From Nitrososphaerota archaeon (GTDB taxonomy: Archaea; Thermoproteota; Nitrososphaeria; Nitrososphaerales; Nitrosopumilaceae): 33,036 bases of DNA. Within the stretch, counting starts at the first letter, position 1. The number at the start of each line of letters is the position of its first letter. Positions 1 through 7,330 of this stretch are shown here, in pieces. Position numbers and translations under genes: made by a program. The notes beneath the pieces were generated by a model. It did not search any database, had not been told where the DNA came from, and worked only from the letters and a program-made list of their open reading frames with translations. The stretch covers positions 1 through 33,036 of the forward strand of contig JAPPIP010000084.1 of assembly GCA_028820595.1 (NCBI GenBank), written 5' to 3'.

Positions 1-497
1 GCTCATAGTGTTCACATTATTTGGGCGAAATCATGTTGAATTGGACAGCGCCGACGACTGTTCATTCGGCACGGAGCATCTCTCAGTGGCCATAGTCATG
101 GTGTGCCGCCTTGCGTGCCAGACACCTATCCGGCCCAAACGTCCGTCTGCTGGCTCGGGGGCAGTTCCGGCGGGGGTTTGGAAGCGGCAGTGACGTTGTG
201 CTACGGCGTATGCCTGCAGCAGACACGCGTGCGAACCTCCGGGTCTGACTGGCTTCGCCGTTTGAACCTGCAGCGGGTATCTGGTATCCCTCGCGTATGC
301 TTGGACCGGCTGCGCCGCCCGTCGTCGGATCCGCCGCTGCTGTCGGCAAACCCTTGGCTGCAGTCACCCCTCCACCACACCCAACGTACTGGATGCGTTC
401 ACCCCGACTAGCGTGCCGCGTACGCCCCGGCAGGATTCACGGCGCGGTTCAGACTGCCCCGGGCCCATGCCTGAAAGCGGAGCGCCTGCTGTGTCCA
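1..497. other. Non-coding/unassigned left edge
   Basis: No convincing gene is visible. Short open frames exist on both strands, but they overlap one another, have no recognisable protein features and show no promoter. The stretch is GC-rich up to about position 490 and then turns sharply AT-rich, marking the start of the amoC upstream regulatory region. The end of a gene lying outside the window cannot be excluded. Confidence 0.4.
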
Positions 498-637
498 ATG
501 ATTAACATTGATGATTAACATCAAACTTGGTGGTTGTTTGTAATGTTGCATTACACATTTTATGGTATAAAGTACAAAAAATTTCATATTCTGCTTGCAA
601 TAATGCAAGTATTACACTATTCCTCATGCAATTGCAT
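498..637. promoter_or_regulatory. Palindrome-rich AT region upstream of amoC
   Basis: A 13-bp unit is tandemly repeated at 498-510 and 511-523. Four inverted repeats follow: TTGATG-ATTAA-CATCAA at 508-524, TGTAATG-TTG-CATTACA at 539-555, CTTGCA-ATAA-TGCAAG at 594-609, and the perfect 12-bp palindrome ATGCAATTGCAT at 626-637. The last three share a TGCA core. The block is much more AT-rich than its surroundings and lies directly before the amoC TATA box, so operator sites for a dimeric regulator are a reasonable inference. No regulator is identified. Confidence 0.5.
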
Positions 638-644
638 TCTTGTA

Positions 645-653
645 CTTTATATG
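645..653 (+). promoter_or_regulatory. TATA box of amoC
   Basis: The sequence ctttatatg is centred about 27 nt before the amoC ATG at 676. This is the spacing expected for an archaeal TATA box driving a leaderless or very short-leader transcript. A GGTGAT element at 663-668 could serve as a ribosome binding site if a short leader exists. Confidence 0.6.
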
Positions 654-675
654 TAAGATACAGGTGATAACACAC

Positions 676-1239
676 ATGGCACAAATGCCAGCACTAATCC
701 CAAAGGAAGTCGAGATCCAGAGACTCAAGAAGATCTGGCTGATCGTCATTGCGATGGGATCAACTGCAGCATCCGTCGAGGTGGACAACTTTGTTGATGG
801 TTCACTCCACCAGACATCCATCAGGGACAGCGCGTTTACGCCTGCGCACTGGTGGCTGTATTCGCACTTTGTTGCACTCCCACTAGGCTGGGGTGCGGCC
901 GCGATATATGACCGAAAGGTTCCGGTTCTCAGAGGCCCCAACAACTCTATGAACACGGGTCTGAAGATGACCATTCTTGGCTATCTGGCGACCATGTTCA
1001 CGATTGGAGTCAACGAGATGTGGCACTTTTGGTTTGTAGAGGAGATCTTTGCCGTGCCGAACCACTGGATGTTCAATATGGGCGTCGTAGTGGCGTTCAT
1101 GGGCGCACTGGCCTATGTGGTCAGGGTGTACGCTCGGTTGGTAGAACTGGGCGCCGAGACTCCTGGAGAGAACCCGTATGTTGCAGAGATGTACAAGATG
1201 GCCCTAGAGGGCAAGCTGTACAGCAGATCAATCCCGTAG
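676..1239 (+). CDS. amoC: Ammonia monooxygenase subunit C
   Basis: This is an integral membrane subunit of the copper-dependent ammonia monooxygenase, which oxidises ammonia to hydroxylamine. The 187-residue product matches the compact archaeal AmoC. It has several hydrophobic helices (about 20-33, 59-77, 96-112, 127-147). An Asp-His-His set (D41, H45, H58) has the same D-x3-H-x12-H spacing as the copper site of PmoC in methane monooxygenase. I chose the ATG at 676 over the frame's earlier start at 640 because a TATA box sits about 27 nt upstream and the protein then begins MAQMPALIP, as I recall for thaumarchaeal homologues. amoX and amoA follow on the same strand but are separated by long spacers; amoB is absent from the window. 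A T-rich tract after the stop suggests independent termination. Confidence 0.95.
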   Translation: MAQMPALIPKEVEIQRLKKIWLIVIAMGSTAASVEVDNFVDGSLHQTSIRDSAFTPAHWWLYSHFVALPLGWGAAAIYDRKVPVLRGPNNSMNTGLKMTILGYLATMFTIGVNEMWHFWFVEEIFAVPNHWMFNMGVVVAFMGALAYVVRVYARLVELGAETPGENPYVAEMYKMALEGKLYSRSIP

Positions 1240-1582
1240 GGTGTGGGTCTTTTTCACACTCTTCTTTTCGACTCGTACGTGGGGGGCCCTGCGCGGCACC
1301 GGTACGCCGGCATGGGCAGGGATTGCTGCTGCCGCTGGGCCGGACGCGTACCCCCCTGACTACCGTTCTCCCTGACGCGATCGCCGCATGTCCGACTCCT
1401 GCCTGTTGCGATCAGAGGCGCGTGTTCGGCACCGCGGTTTGCCGGCTGCGTGCTTGGAGATATCACTTCCAGTGCCTGTCTGACGCCCGGTACGCTTGGC
1501 CCGCCGGCTGCGTGCTTGGAGATGGTAGCCAGTTGACGCTGCTTATATGCCCCCGCTGCCGCCTTGGCAGCCCCTAAGAAAG
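1240..1582. other. amoC-amoX spacer with T-rich terminator and direct repeat
   Basis: This 374-base gap has no supported gene. It begins with a GTGTG...CACAC hairpin-like and T-rich stretch (about 1240-1267) that probably terminates amoC transcription. A perfect 21-bp direct repeat occurs at 1441-1461 and 1503-1523. The last 40 bases carry the amoX promoter. Confidence 0.5.
1441..1523. repeat. 21-bp perfect direct repeat, two copies
   Basis: The unit beginning gccggctgcgtgcttgg occurs identically at 1441-1461 and 1503-1523, 62 bp apart, inside the amoC-amoX spacer. The role is unknown. Local duplication is the simplest explanation. Confidence 0.7.
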
Positions 1583-1590
1583 ATTTAAAA
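1583..1590 (+). promoter_or_regulatory. TATA box of amoX
   Basis: The motif atttaaaa lies about 27 nt before the amoX ATG at 1614. This implies that amoX has its own promoter and a leaderless start. Confidence 0.6.
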
Positions 1591-1613
1591 CTATTACAGC
1601 ATACACACCTACA

Positions 1614-1979
1614 ATGACTCTTCCAAAAGGGTTTGGTTCTGGCGGTGCCGGAGGTTCCTCTAGCGCCGACGTAGAACGTATGATTGGAAAGCGCGTTGAG
1701 AACATGACCGGTCTGATTACCATATCGTTCTGGGCAGCATGGTTGGCAACATTTGGAGGTACGGCAGCAGGATACTATTACTATCCGTGGGCATACCCGA
1801 CCCCGAGTGGACACTTTGCATTCATCGTACTTACCATCATTGAAGCAATAGGCTACATCTTCTGCGTAAAGGTCATGGAAGAAGGCTCAAACAAGAACAG
1901 CAACGGCATTGTGGCCGGCAGCGTCGCCGCTGTAGCGGCAGGCACAATCGCAATCTCGCTGTTCGTTGAGGGCGCTTGA
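1614..1979 (+). CDS. amoX: AmoX, archaeal AMO-associated membrane protein
   Basis: This small membrane protein is found with amoA and amoC in ammonia-oxidising archaea and has been proposed as an additional subunit of the archaeal ammonia monooxygenase. The 121 residues match the usual size of about 120. A Gly/Ser-rich N-terminus (residues 1-17) is followed by three hydrophobic segments at about 33-57, 68-89 and 100-118, with a Tyr/Pro/Trp-rich loop after the first. No metal-binding motif is obvious. It lies between amoC and amoA on the same strand, which supports the assignment. A TATA box about 27 nt upstream fixes the ATG start. A T-rich tract at about 2002-2030 is a likely terminator. Confidence 0.9.
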   Translation: MTLPKGFGSGGAGGSSSADVERMIGKRVENMTGLITISFWAAWLATFGGTAAGYYYYPWAYPTPSGHFAFIVLTIIEAIGYIFCVKVMEEGSNKNSNGIVAGSVAAVAAGTIAISLFVEGA

Positions 1980-2203
1980 TTGCAAGAAGGGCTAACCTTC
2001 AATCTTTTTCATTTTCTCTTGTTTTGGGTGCTGCGTCACCCTGTTCCTCCCCCCCTCCCCTCCCCTCTGGACACGGGCAGGCCATGCTCATGACGCTGCC
2101 ATTGCGCTCTGGTGCGAGGCATGCCTGGAGCCACGTGGCAAGCAGAGGTGTTGTGCAAAAAGTAGGTTTCTGTAGGATCGGGCGGACGACAGTCAACTAC
2201 TAA

Positions 2204-2376
2204 CGGACTGATTATGAGGACCGTGCCAAAGAGACTGACAGGGAAGTCACGCTGGCACTTGGACTGGGCGGGAAGCGGATCCCTGCCTCCGGGGCAGCAA
2301 AGGATCTTGGAGTTTCTACCAGGCGCGTGCAGGGACTGGACAATGCCCCGTACGACTCGGACCATGCGCGCCGATG
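2204..2376 (+). pseudogene. Possible relic of an HTH (transposase-like) coding region
   Basis: One plus-strand frame is open from just after a TAA at 2201 to a TGA near 2374 and reads about 57 residues. It includes RIPASGAAKDLGVSTRRVQGL-like content: a GAAKDLGVSTRRVQ core that resembles the helix-turn-helix of transposases and small regulators. There is no ATG in this frame, no promoter and an abrupt stop. I therefore read it as a degraded remnant, possibly of an insertion sequence. The match is by eye and may be chance. Confidence 0.25.
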
Positions 2377-2847
2377 ATCAGTTCGCGCTCCCGTATGCGA
2401 GGACAGGATAGGCGATAACCGCACCTGCCAAAGACGGCCGGCCTTGGGCCGTACGTACGTGCCGCAAGAGGGTTGAGAAGAAGAAGAAGGAATCACGATA
2501 CTAGTTACGCCGCGGCATATTGTATTGAAGAAGGGCGAGCCGCGGAGTCCCTAGCGGCAGGGTCGCGGAGGTGCGGGTGGGCGCGTCGCGGGCACGCACC
2601 TCGGCGCCATGTAGCACACGGACTGGCACGCCACGAAGGATCCGCGCTTTTCAAGCAGAGCCCCGTTACATGCGTGGACGATGCCCCTGTGCGTGCCACG
2701 GATGTGACGCTTCTGGAATCCCGTGATGGCTCTCAGGCCTGTAGCTAAGAGGCTTGGCGCACCTTCGTCCATGCTGTCTGACGACGGGCCCTGCCTTGTG
2801 GAACAGAATAGCAGAAGAGGGGAAAGGGGGAGAGAGAGGCAGGCCCG

Positions 2848-2954
2848 CCGTCCTTGAGGGCCGCCTAGAGGCGGCATCGCGCCTGGGGGCGGCCCTGGGA
2901 GGGACGCGAGGTGCGGCACCGTCCTTGAGGGCCGCTTGGGGGCGGCATCGCGCC
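2848..2954. repeat. 36-bp imperfect direct repeat containing hairpins
   Basis: Two copies lie at 2848-2883 and 2919-2954, 71 bp apart, and share ccgtccttgagggccgc at one end and ggcggcatcgcgcc at the other. They differ only in the middle. The middle of each copy forms an inverted repeat (CCGCC-TAGA-GGCGG in the first, CCGC...GCGG in the second). The layout resembles REP-type intergenic repeats, but only these two copies are seen here. Confidence 0.6.
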
Positions 2955-3277
2955 GGCAACTGCCGGCTGTGCAGCCGCAGACGAGCGGCAAGCCGGTGCG
3001 GTTCCATCGCAGCCCAGAGGCGGGGATCCTCTGATGGCTCGGGGGTACATGGATCTACTACGAGTCGGGGCTACGCTTCGCTGGATGTCGACGACTACGG
3101 GACGCCGCCGGTGCCATTCGGGCACAAGGAATGATCGGAGCGATCAGGAGCATCGATCCCAAATGGACGAAGGACGCCTATGATCCTGGGGAAAAGAGGG
3201 CCCATTTTTCATATAATGCCCACGATCCTAGGCGGGCCGACTTTCTGTACGGCAGGAGTGCGTTCCTGATTCTAAAA

Positions 3278-3286
3278 TTTTATATA
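3278..3286 (+). promoter_or_regulatory. TATA box of amoA
   Basis: The motif ttttatata lies about 28 nt upstream of the amoA ATG at 3310, within an AT-rich island that ends the GC-rich spacer. It indicates separate transcription of amoA with a leaderless start. Confidence 0.65.
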
Positions 3287-3309
3287 CCTATCCTTAATTC
3301 AATAAACTA

Positions 3310-3960
3310 ATGGTCTGGTTAAGACGATGTACACACTACTTGTTCATAGTAGTGGTTGCAGTTAACTCTACGCTGCTGACGATTAATGCGGGAGATTACA
3401 TCTTCTATACTGACTGGGCTTGGACATCGTATACGGTATTCTCAATATCGCAGACGCTGATGCTTGTAGTTGGTGCTACCTACTATCTTACCTTTACAGG
3501 CGTTCCAGGTACGGCCACGTATTACGCGTTAATCATGACCGTGTATACATGGGTCGCCAAGGGGGCATGGTTTGCGCTCGGCTACCCATACGACTTCATA
3601 GTGACTCCAGTCTGGTTGCCGTCGGCAATGTTGCTTGACTTGGTATACTGGGCGACAAAGAAGAACAAGCACTCGCTGATACTGTTTGGCGGCGTACTGG
3701 TTGGAATGTCGTTACCGCTGTTTAACATGGTGAACCTGATAACGGTAGCCGATCCGTTGGAAACAGCATTCAAGTATCCGAGACCGACATTACCGCCATA
3801 CATGACGCCGATAGAACCGCAGGTAGGCAAGTTCTACAATAGTCCGGTCGCCTTGGGCGCCGGTGCTGGTGCGGTGTTGGCATGTACGTTTGCCGCGTTG
3901 GGCTGCAAGCTCAACACGTGGACGTACAGGTGGATGGCCGCTTGGTCAAAGTGGGACTAG
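3310..3960 (+). CDS. amoA: Ammonia monooxygenase subunit A
   Basis: This is a membrane subunit of ammonia monooxygenase and the standard marker gene of ammonia-oxidising archaea. The 216-residue length equals that of archaeal AmoA. The sequence shows the typical archaeal features: an N-terminal helix after MVWLRRCTHYLF, the NAGDYIFYTDWAW block, YALIMTVYTWVAKGAWFALG, and a C-terminal helix ending in TYRWMAAWSKWD. About five to six membrane spans are visible. Codon composition is slightly more AT-rich than in the flanking genes, as in amoX and amoC. A TATA box upstream and a T-rich tract just after the stop suggest a monocistronic unit. Confidence 0.97.
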   Translation: MVWLRRCTHYLFIVVVAVNSTLLTINAGDYIFYTDWAWTSYTVFSISQTLMLVVGATYYLTFTGVPGTATYYALIMTVYTWVAKGAWFALGYPYDFIVTPVWLPSAMLLDLVYWATKKNKHSLILFGGVLVGMSLPLFNMVNLITVADPLETAFKYPRPTLPPYMTPIEPQVGKFYNSPVALGAGAGAVLACTFAALGCKLNTWTYRWMAAWSKWD

Positions 3961-3964
3961 GAGA

Positions 3965-4000
3965 AATCCCACCCCATTTTCATTTTCTTATTTTTCTTGC
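3965..4000 (+). terminator. T-rich terminator after amoA
   Basis: Runs of T (ttttcattttcttatttttc) begin about 15 bases after the amoA stop. Archaeal termination typically occurs at such U-rich tracts without a stable hairpin. Confidence 0.5.
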
Positions 4001-4157
4001 ACCGTCGCGCCGTACGTGCTCGGGCCGGTTGAAGCCGCGCGTGCAAAGCCCGGGATCCGGAGTTATTATGGCCGTGAGCCTGCTGTCGACTCGGATATGA
4101 GGTCGCGCCGCACATGATTCGTTTTTTTTTACCAATAACTCAACCGTTTTATTTTCA

Positions 4158-5087
4158 ATGTGTAATTACCAGTGTCCTGATGGCCCGTTGATGCGCAGAC
4201 AGATTGCGTCGTCGGGATACCGTCCGAGGCCGTTTGTAAAGTGGGCCGGCGGCAAGCGCCAGATACTGCCCGCGGTGAGCGGCGGCATGCCGGAGTCGTT
4301 TGGCAGGTACTTTGAGCCCTTTCTGGGAGGAGGCGCCCTGTTCTTTCATGTCGCGCCGGCAGGCTCCAAGGGCGGCAAGAACGGCCGCGACGATACGCAC
4401 CCATTTCACATATCCGACCTGAACCGGGAGCTTGTCTTGGCATATCAGACGATCCGCGACCGTCCTGAGGATCTCCTGCGCGCGCTCCGCGACCACGAGG
4501 CCGGCTACGGGGCGGACCCTGAGTCGTACTATTACAGCGTACGTGACGGCTACGACCCTGGCAGCGCCGGCGACGTCGACACTGCGTCTAGGCTGATATT
4601 CCTGAACAAGACGTGCTTTAACGGACTGTACCGCGTCAACAGCCGCGGAAAATTCAACGTGCCGCTTGGCCGGTATGCAAACCCGACCATAGCCGACGAG
4701 CAGAACATACTTGCCGTAAGCGAGATACTGAACCTGAGCAACATCCATGTATCGTGCGAGGACTTTGGGGCCGTGGCGCGCAAGGCGCGCAGGGGGGACT
4801 TTGTGTACTTTGATCCGCCGTACATGCCGGTCAGCAAGACTGCCAGCTTTACCAAGTACACGTGCGGTGACTTTGGGATTGAGGACCAACGGAGGCTGGC
4901 CGATCTGTGCGTCACGCTTGACGAGATGGGATGCCACGTGCTGCTGTCAAACTCGGACTCTGGCGTCATAAGCGAGATGTTTGCAAGGGACGAGTGGACC
5001 GTCGAGCGCGTCCGTGCAAGCCGCTGCATCAACTCGGATTCTGGTAGGCGCCTCGGGCATACCGAGCTGCTGATTAGAAACTATTGA
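4158..5087 (+). CDS. Dam-family DNA adenine-N6 methyltransferase
   Basis: This enzyme transfers a methyl group from S-adenosylmethionine to adenine in DNA (D12 class, Dam/DpnM-like). In the 309-residue form the order is motif X/I (FVKWAGGK at about 26-33, EPFLGGGALFFH at about 53-64), the conserved LNKTCFNGLYRVNSRGKFN region (about 149-167) and the catalytic DPPY at 219-222. This is a full set for the class and the length is normal. The start could be the ATG at 4158 or the one at 4191. The conserved domain begins after both, and a poly-T/TATA-like stretch precedes 4158. No restriction endonuclease lies next to it, so it looks like an orphan methylase. The recognition site cannot be deduced here; GATC is a guess from family. 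Confidence 0.92.
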   Translation: MCNYQCPDGPLMRRQIASSGYRPRPFVKWAGGKRQILPAVSGGMPESFGRYFEPFLGGGALFFHVAPAGSKGGKNGRDDTHPFHISDLNRELVLAYQTIRDRPEDLLRALRDHEAGYGADPESYYYSVRDGYDPGSAGDVDTASRLIFLNKTCFNGLYRVNSRGKFNVPLGRYANPTIADEQNILAVSEILNLSNIHVSCEDFGAVARKARRGDFVYFDPPYMPVSKTASFTKYTCGDFGIEDQRRLADLCVTLDEMGCHVLLSNSDSGVISEMFARDEWTVERVRASRCINSDSGRRLGHTELLIRNY

Positions 5088-5211
5088 CACCTTGGCGGGC
5101 CGATCGCCTTGCCGTCCGGCTGCCGCATGCGGTTTTCCAGATGGCGGCCGCTGCAGTCTGCCGCGGCCGGGGCATGGCGCGGCGCTGTGATTGCGGTAAT
5201 GGTAATGATAA

Positions 5212-5288
5212 TGGAGCTTCGAACGGGATCCGGACCCGCGACCTTTACCTTACCAAGGTAACGCTCTACCAGGCTGAGCTATCGAAGC
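5212..5288 (-). tRNA. tRNA-Thr (anticodon GGT), CCA encoded
   Basis: The minus strand folds into a complete cloverleaf. The acceptor stem is GCTTCGA/TCGAAGC, and the D arm contains GCTC-AGCCTGGTA-GAGC. The anticodon stem is TTACC/GGTAA with loop TTGGTAA (anticodon GGT, reading ACC/ACU), and the T arm is GCGGG/CCCGT with loop TCCGGAT. The discriminator is U, typical of archaeal tRNA-Thr. The next three bases are CCA, so the 3' end is gene-encoded. No intron is present. A TATA-like ggatttatacc lies just upstream at 5302-5312 on the same strand. Confidence 0.95.
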
Positions 5289-5459
5289 ACGTCTCACGCG
5301 CGGTATAAATCCTTATAATTCTATTCTGATGCCCGCGGCTCCCTCTGGAGTCTGGCCGCCTCGTTCTTCTGGCCGATCGCAGCAAACGCACGCAGTGTGG
5401 GAGTTCCGTGCTGCCTTCCATGAGCCAAGCTATTTAACGCAAAGGGGCAGAGTCGCCGT

Positions 5460-6125
5460 GTGAGCGTCGTAATAGGCCAGAGGGCCCCGAACTTCGAGGT
5501 CTCTGAATGGGTGCAGGGCATGCCCACCAACTTCGACCAAGAAAATGACCACATCGTACTGCTCGAGGTCTTCCAGGTGAACTGTCCGGGGTGCTTTATG
5601 CACGCCATACCCGAGGCAATCCAGGCATATCACAAGTATGCCGACGAGGGGGTCAGGGTCGTAGGGCTTGCAACGGCCTTTGAGGACTTTGAGCTGAACA
5701 CGGTGGAGAACCTGAGGATGCTTGCCGAGACAGGGGAGGTGGTGGGCGAGACCAAAAGGATGCTTGCAGCATATGGTCAGCTTGCAGAAGGCTCCCGGTA
5801 CAGGCACAAGATACCCTTCCCGCTTGCCATGGACAAGCTCACAAGGATGGAGGGCGAGGTGGGACAGGATCAGATCATGCAGATCATCCGCCCGCAGGTT
5901 CCAGACTTTGAGTCGCAGTCACCAGAGTACCAGCAGCAGATCATACAGAGGGTCAGGGACTATCTAAAGACAAAGGAGTATTCTGCAGAGACGTTTGAAA
6001 AGTTCGGACTGCGCGGGACGCCGTCGACCATACTGGTGGACCGGGAAGGAGTGCTCCGCCACGTCTCATTTGGGCAGTCAGGGCACCTCGACGGACTGAT
6101 CAGGGGACTGCTTGACAAGGACTAG
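5460..6125 (+). CDS. Thioredoxin-fold peroxiredoxin/TlpA-like protein
   Basis: This is a predicted thiol-disulfide or peroxide-handling protein of the AhpC/TSA-redoxin superfamily. The 221 residues contain a CxxC pair (NCPGC, C42 and C45) after the first beta-alpha unit and a cis-proline motif GTPST at about 186-190. Between them is a long helical insert (about 85-180) that makes it larger than a simple thioredoxin. There is no signal peptide, so it is probably cytoplasmic. The start is GTG at 5460, preceded by an A/G-rich aaaggggc element. The exact substrate is unknown. The stop codon overlaps that of a tiny gene on the other strand (CTAG at 6122-6125). Confidence 0.8.
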   Translation: MSVVIGQRAPNFEVSEWVQGMPTNFDQENDHIVLLEVFQVNCPGCFMHAIPEAIQAYHKYADEGVRVVGLATAFEDFELNTVENLRMLAETGEVVGETKRMLAAYGQLAEGSRYRHKIPFPLAMDKLTRMEGEVGQDQIMQIIRPQVPDFESQSPEYQQQIIQRVRDYLKTKEYSAETFEKFGLRGTPSTILVDREGVLRHVSFGQSGHLDGLIRGLLDKD

Positions 6126-6205
6126 GTCGCAGTTAGAAAGAGGAAGACGGACAGGGCCGCCACTATTGCAAACCCTCCGATCAGCGCAATCTTGGCAGGA
6201 TCCAT
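6122..6205 (-). CDS. 27-residue single-span membrane micro-protein (predicted)
   Basis: Translation of the minus strand from the ATG ending at 6205 gives 27 residues: MDPAKIAL followed by a continuous hydrophobic helix and the ending FLFLTAT. A good ribosome-binding sequence (GGTGAC) sits 7 nt before the ATG. The stop shares the CTAG tetranucleotide with the convergent redoxin gene. The composition is that of a single transmembrane segment with a short charged N-terminus. The function is unknown. Evidence is limited to the hydrophobic pattern, the start signal and the tidy stop overlap, so it could still be fortuitous. Confidence 0.45.
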   Translation of the reverse strand: MDPAKIALIGGFAIVAALSVFLFLTAT

Positions 6206-6247
6206 TGCCTGTCACCTGCGTGCGCGCAGCCCAATAAAACACCTCTA

Positions 6248-7330
6248 CTAGATTCCGCGTGTCCGGCGCGCGGCAGGGGCCGCCGCGTGCGAGGATGCAC
6301 GGGATGACAAGCAAGACTGCAGACGGGCGAGGACGACGGCAGGAGCGGCCGCATAGATGCCGATGTTGAGCAGTATCAGGAGAGAACCGTACGCCAGCAC
6401 CTGTACCTCGGAACCCGCCTCGGCATGACTCATGATCTCAAGTGAGAGTAGCATGGGGGTTAGAAGCACCCTGGCCGCACCCATAAAGGACGGGTTCTCG
6501 CGCATGTAGTCTGCGACGTGCGGGCTGAACGAATAGTACGCAGAGTTAAAGGCATCCATAAATGCGCGGCCGGATTCGGTGCTGGAGACCTTTGAATCCC
6601 TAACCTCCCGCAAAAGTTGCACCCGATGGTCAAGTTCGGAGCCAAAGGCCGCGGTTGCAACGAGGCAGCCTCCTCCATTGTCGTGGCTGACATCCCCGGT
6701 ACTGCCTCCACCGTCCACGCCTCCATCACCGTTCCCGACGCCCTGCCCGTCTGGCGGCAGAACGCCGGCAGTCTCTGACACCGATGTCTCGGTGCCCGTG
6801 ATCTCGATCGTGCGCCCCGCCCTGTCGGCGCCGTCCTTGACATCGGCGCCGCCCCCTTCAAACACCAATACCAAAAGCGAGATCGTATCAGTCGACCTGA
6901 CTTGAGTATCGACCGGCAGGCCATCTACGCTTGCCCCGAGGTGTCCGGACAAAAGCCCCGCTGGTATTACGATCTCCGCAATGCTTTCAGTGAGTACGGC
7001 CCCAGTCTGCAGCACCAGTTTCTTGTCGGCCGCGGCAAACTCGTAGCCTATAATGTCAAAGTTTGACGTTATGACGACCTCAAAGGTCTGGCCCCCCGCG
7101 GCGGCAATCTCGATGCGGTTCACCAGCCCCGTACTGTCCGAGAGCAGCTGCGCGTCAGACACGCCGGGGGCGCTCAGAACAAATGCAGCTGCAAGCAGCG
7201 CGGGCAGAATCATCCATGCAAACGTGCTGCAGGCATGCCGATGAGTCACGCCGGAAAGACGGGCCTTCGCGCACGCGGCGGTCGGTGGCAAGCTCAAAAA
7301 ACCCAGATTGGACGCCCGCATGCCAATCAT
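6248..7330 (-). CDS. Exported CFI-box surface protein with C-terminal membrane anchor
   Basis: This is a predicted exported, membrane-anchored protein of unknown function. In the 360-residue form a hydrophobic signal segment spans about 38-57 and ends near the SDAQ site. A beta-rich extracellular domain (about 65-180) follows, then a Gly/Asp-rich linker (about 195-221). Next is a CFI-box module at 222-280 (CLVATAAFGSELDHRVQLLR, then YYSFSPHVADYM), a C-terminal module common in thaumarchaeal surface proteins, and finally hydrophobic helices at about 284-300 and 310-335. The first ATG overlaps the stop of the L15e gene (ATGA), suggesting coupling. The true start may be internal (GTG at 7249), which would place the signal peptide closer to the N-terminus. 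Confidence 0.75.
   Translation of the reverse strand: MIGMRASNLGFLSLPPTAACAKARLSGVTHRHACSTFAWMILPALLAAAFVLSAPGVSDAQLLSDSTGLVNRIEIAAAGGQTFEVVITSNFDIIGYEFAAADKKLVLQTGAVLTESIAEIVIPAGLLSGHLGASVDGLPVDTQVRSTDTISLLVLVFEGGGADVKDGADRAGRTIEITGTETSVSETAGVLPPDGQGVGNGDGGVDGGGSTGDVSHDNGGGCLVATAAFGSELDHRVQLLREVRDSKVSSTESGRAFMDAFNSAYYSFSPHVADYMRENPSFMGAARVLLTPMLLSLEIMSHAEAGSEVQVLAYGSLLILLNIGIYAAAPAVVLARLQSCLSSRASSHAAAPAARRTRGI

Larger units (their letters stand above)
1980..3270. other. 1.3-kb amoX-amoA spacer, no intact gene
   Basis: The spacer starts with a T-rich probable terminator (2002-2030). It contains a decayed HTH-like coding relic near 2204-2376, a (GAA)-type run near 2476-2490, and GC-rich repeats at 2848-2954. 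Short open frames on both strands look like chance products of high GC. It is unusually long for the gap between two genes that are tightly clustered in AT-rich marine relatives. Confidence 0.5.

Noticed and set aside
4155-4937. 260-codon minus-strand open frame
   Set aside because: It is the antisense shadow of the methylase gene. The plus-strand frame carries all Dam motifs; the minus frame has none and no promoter.
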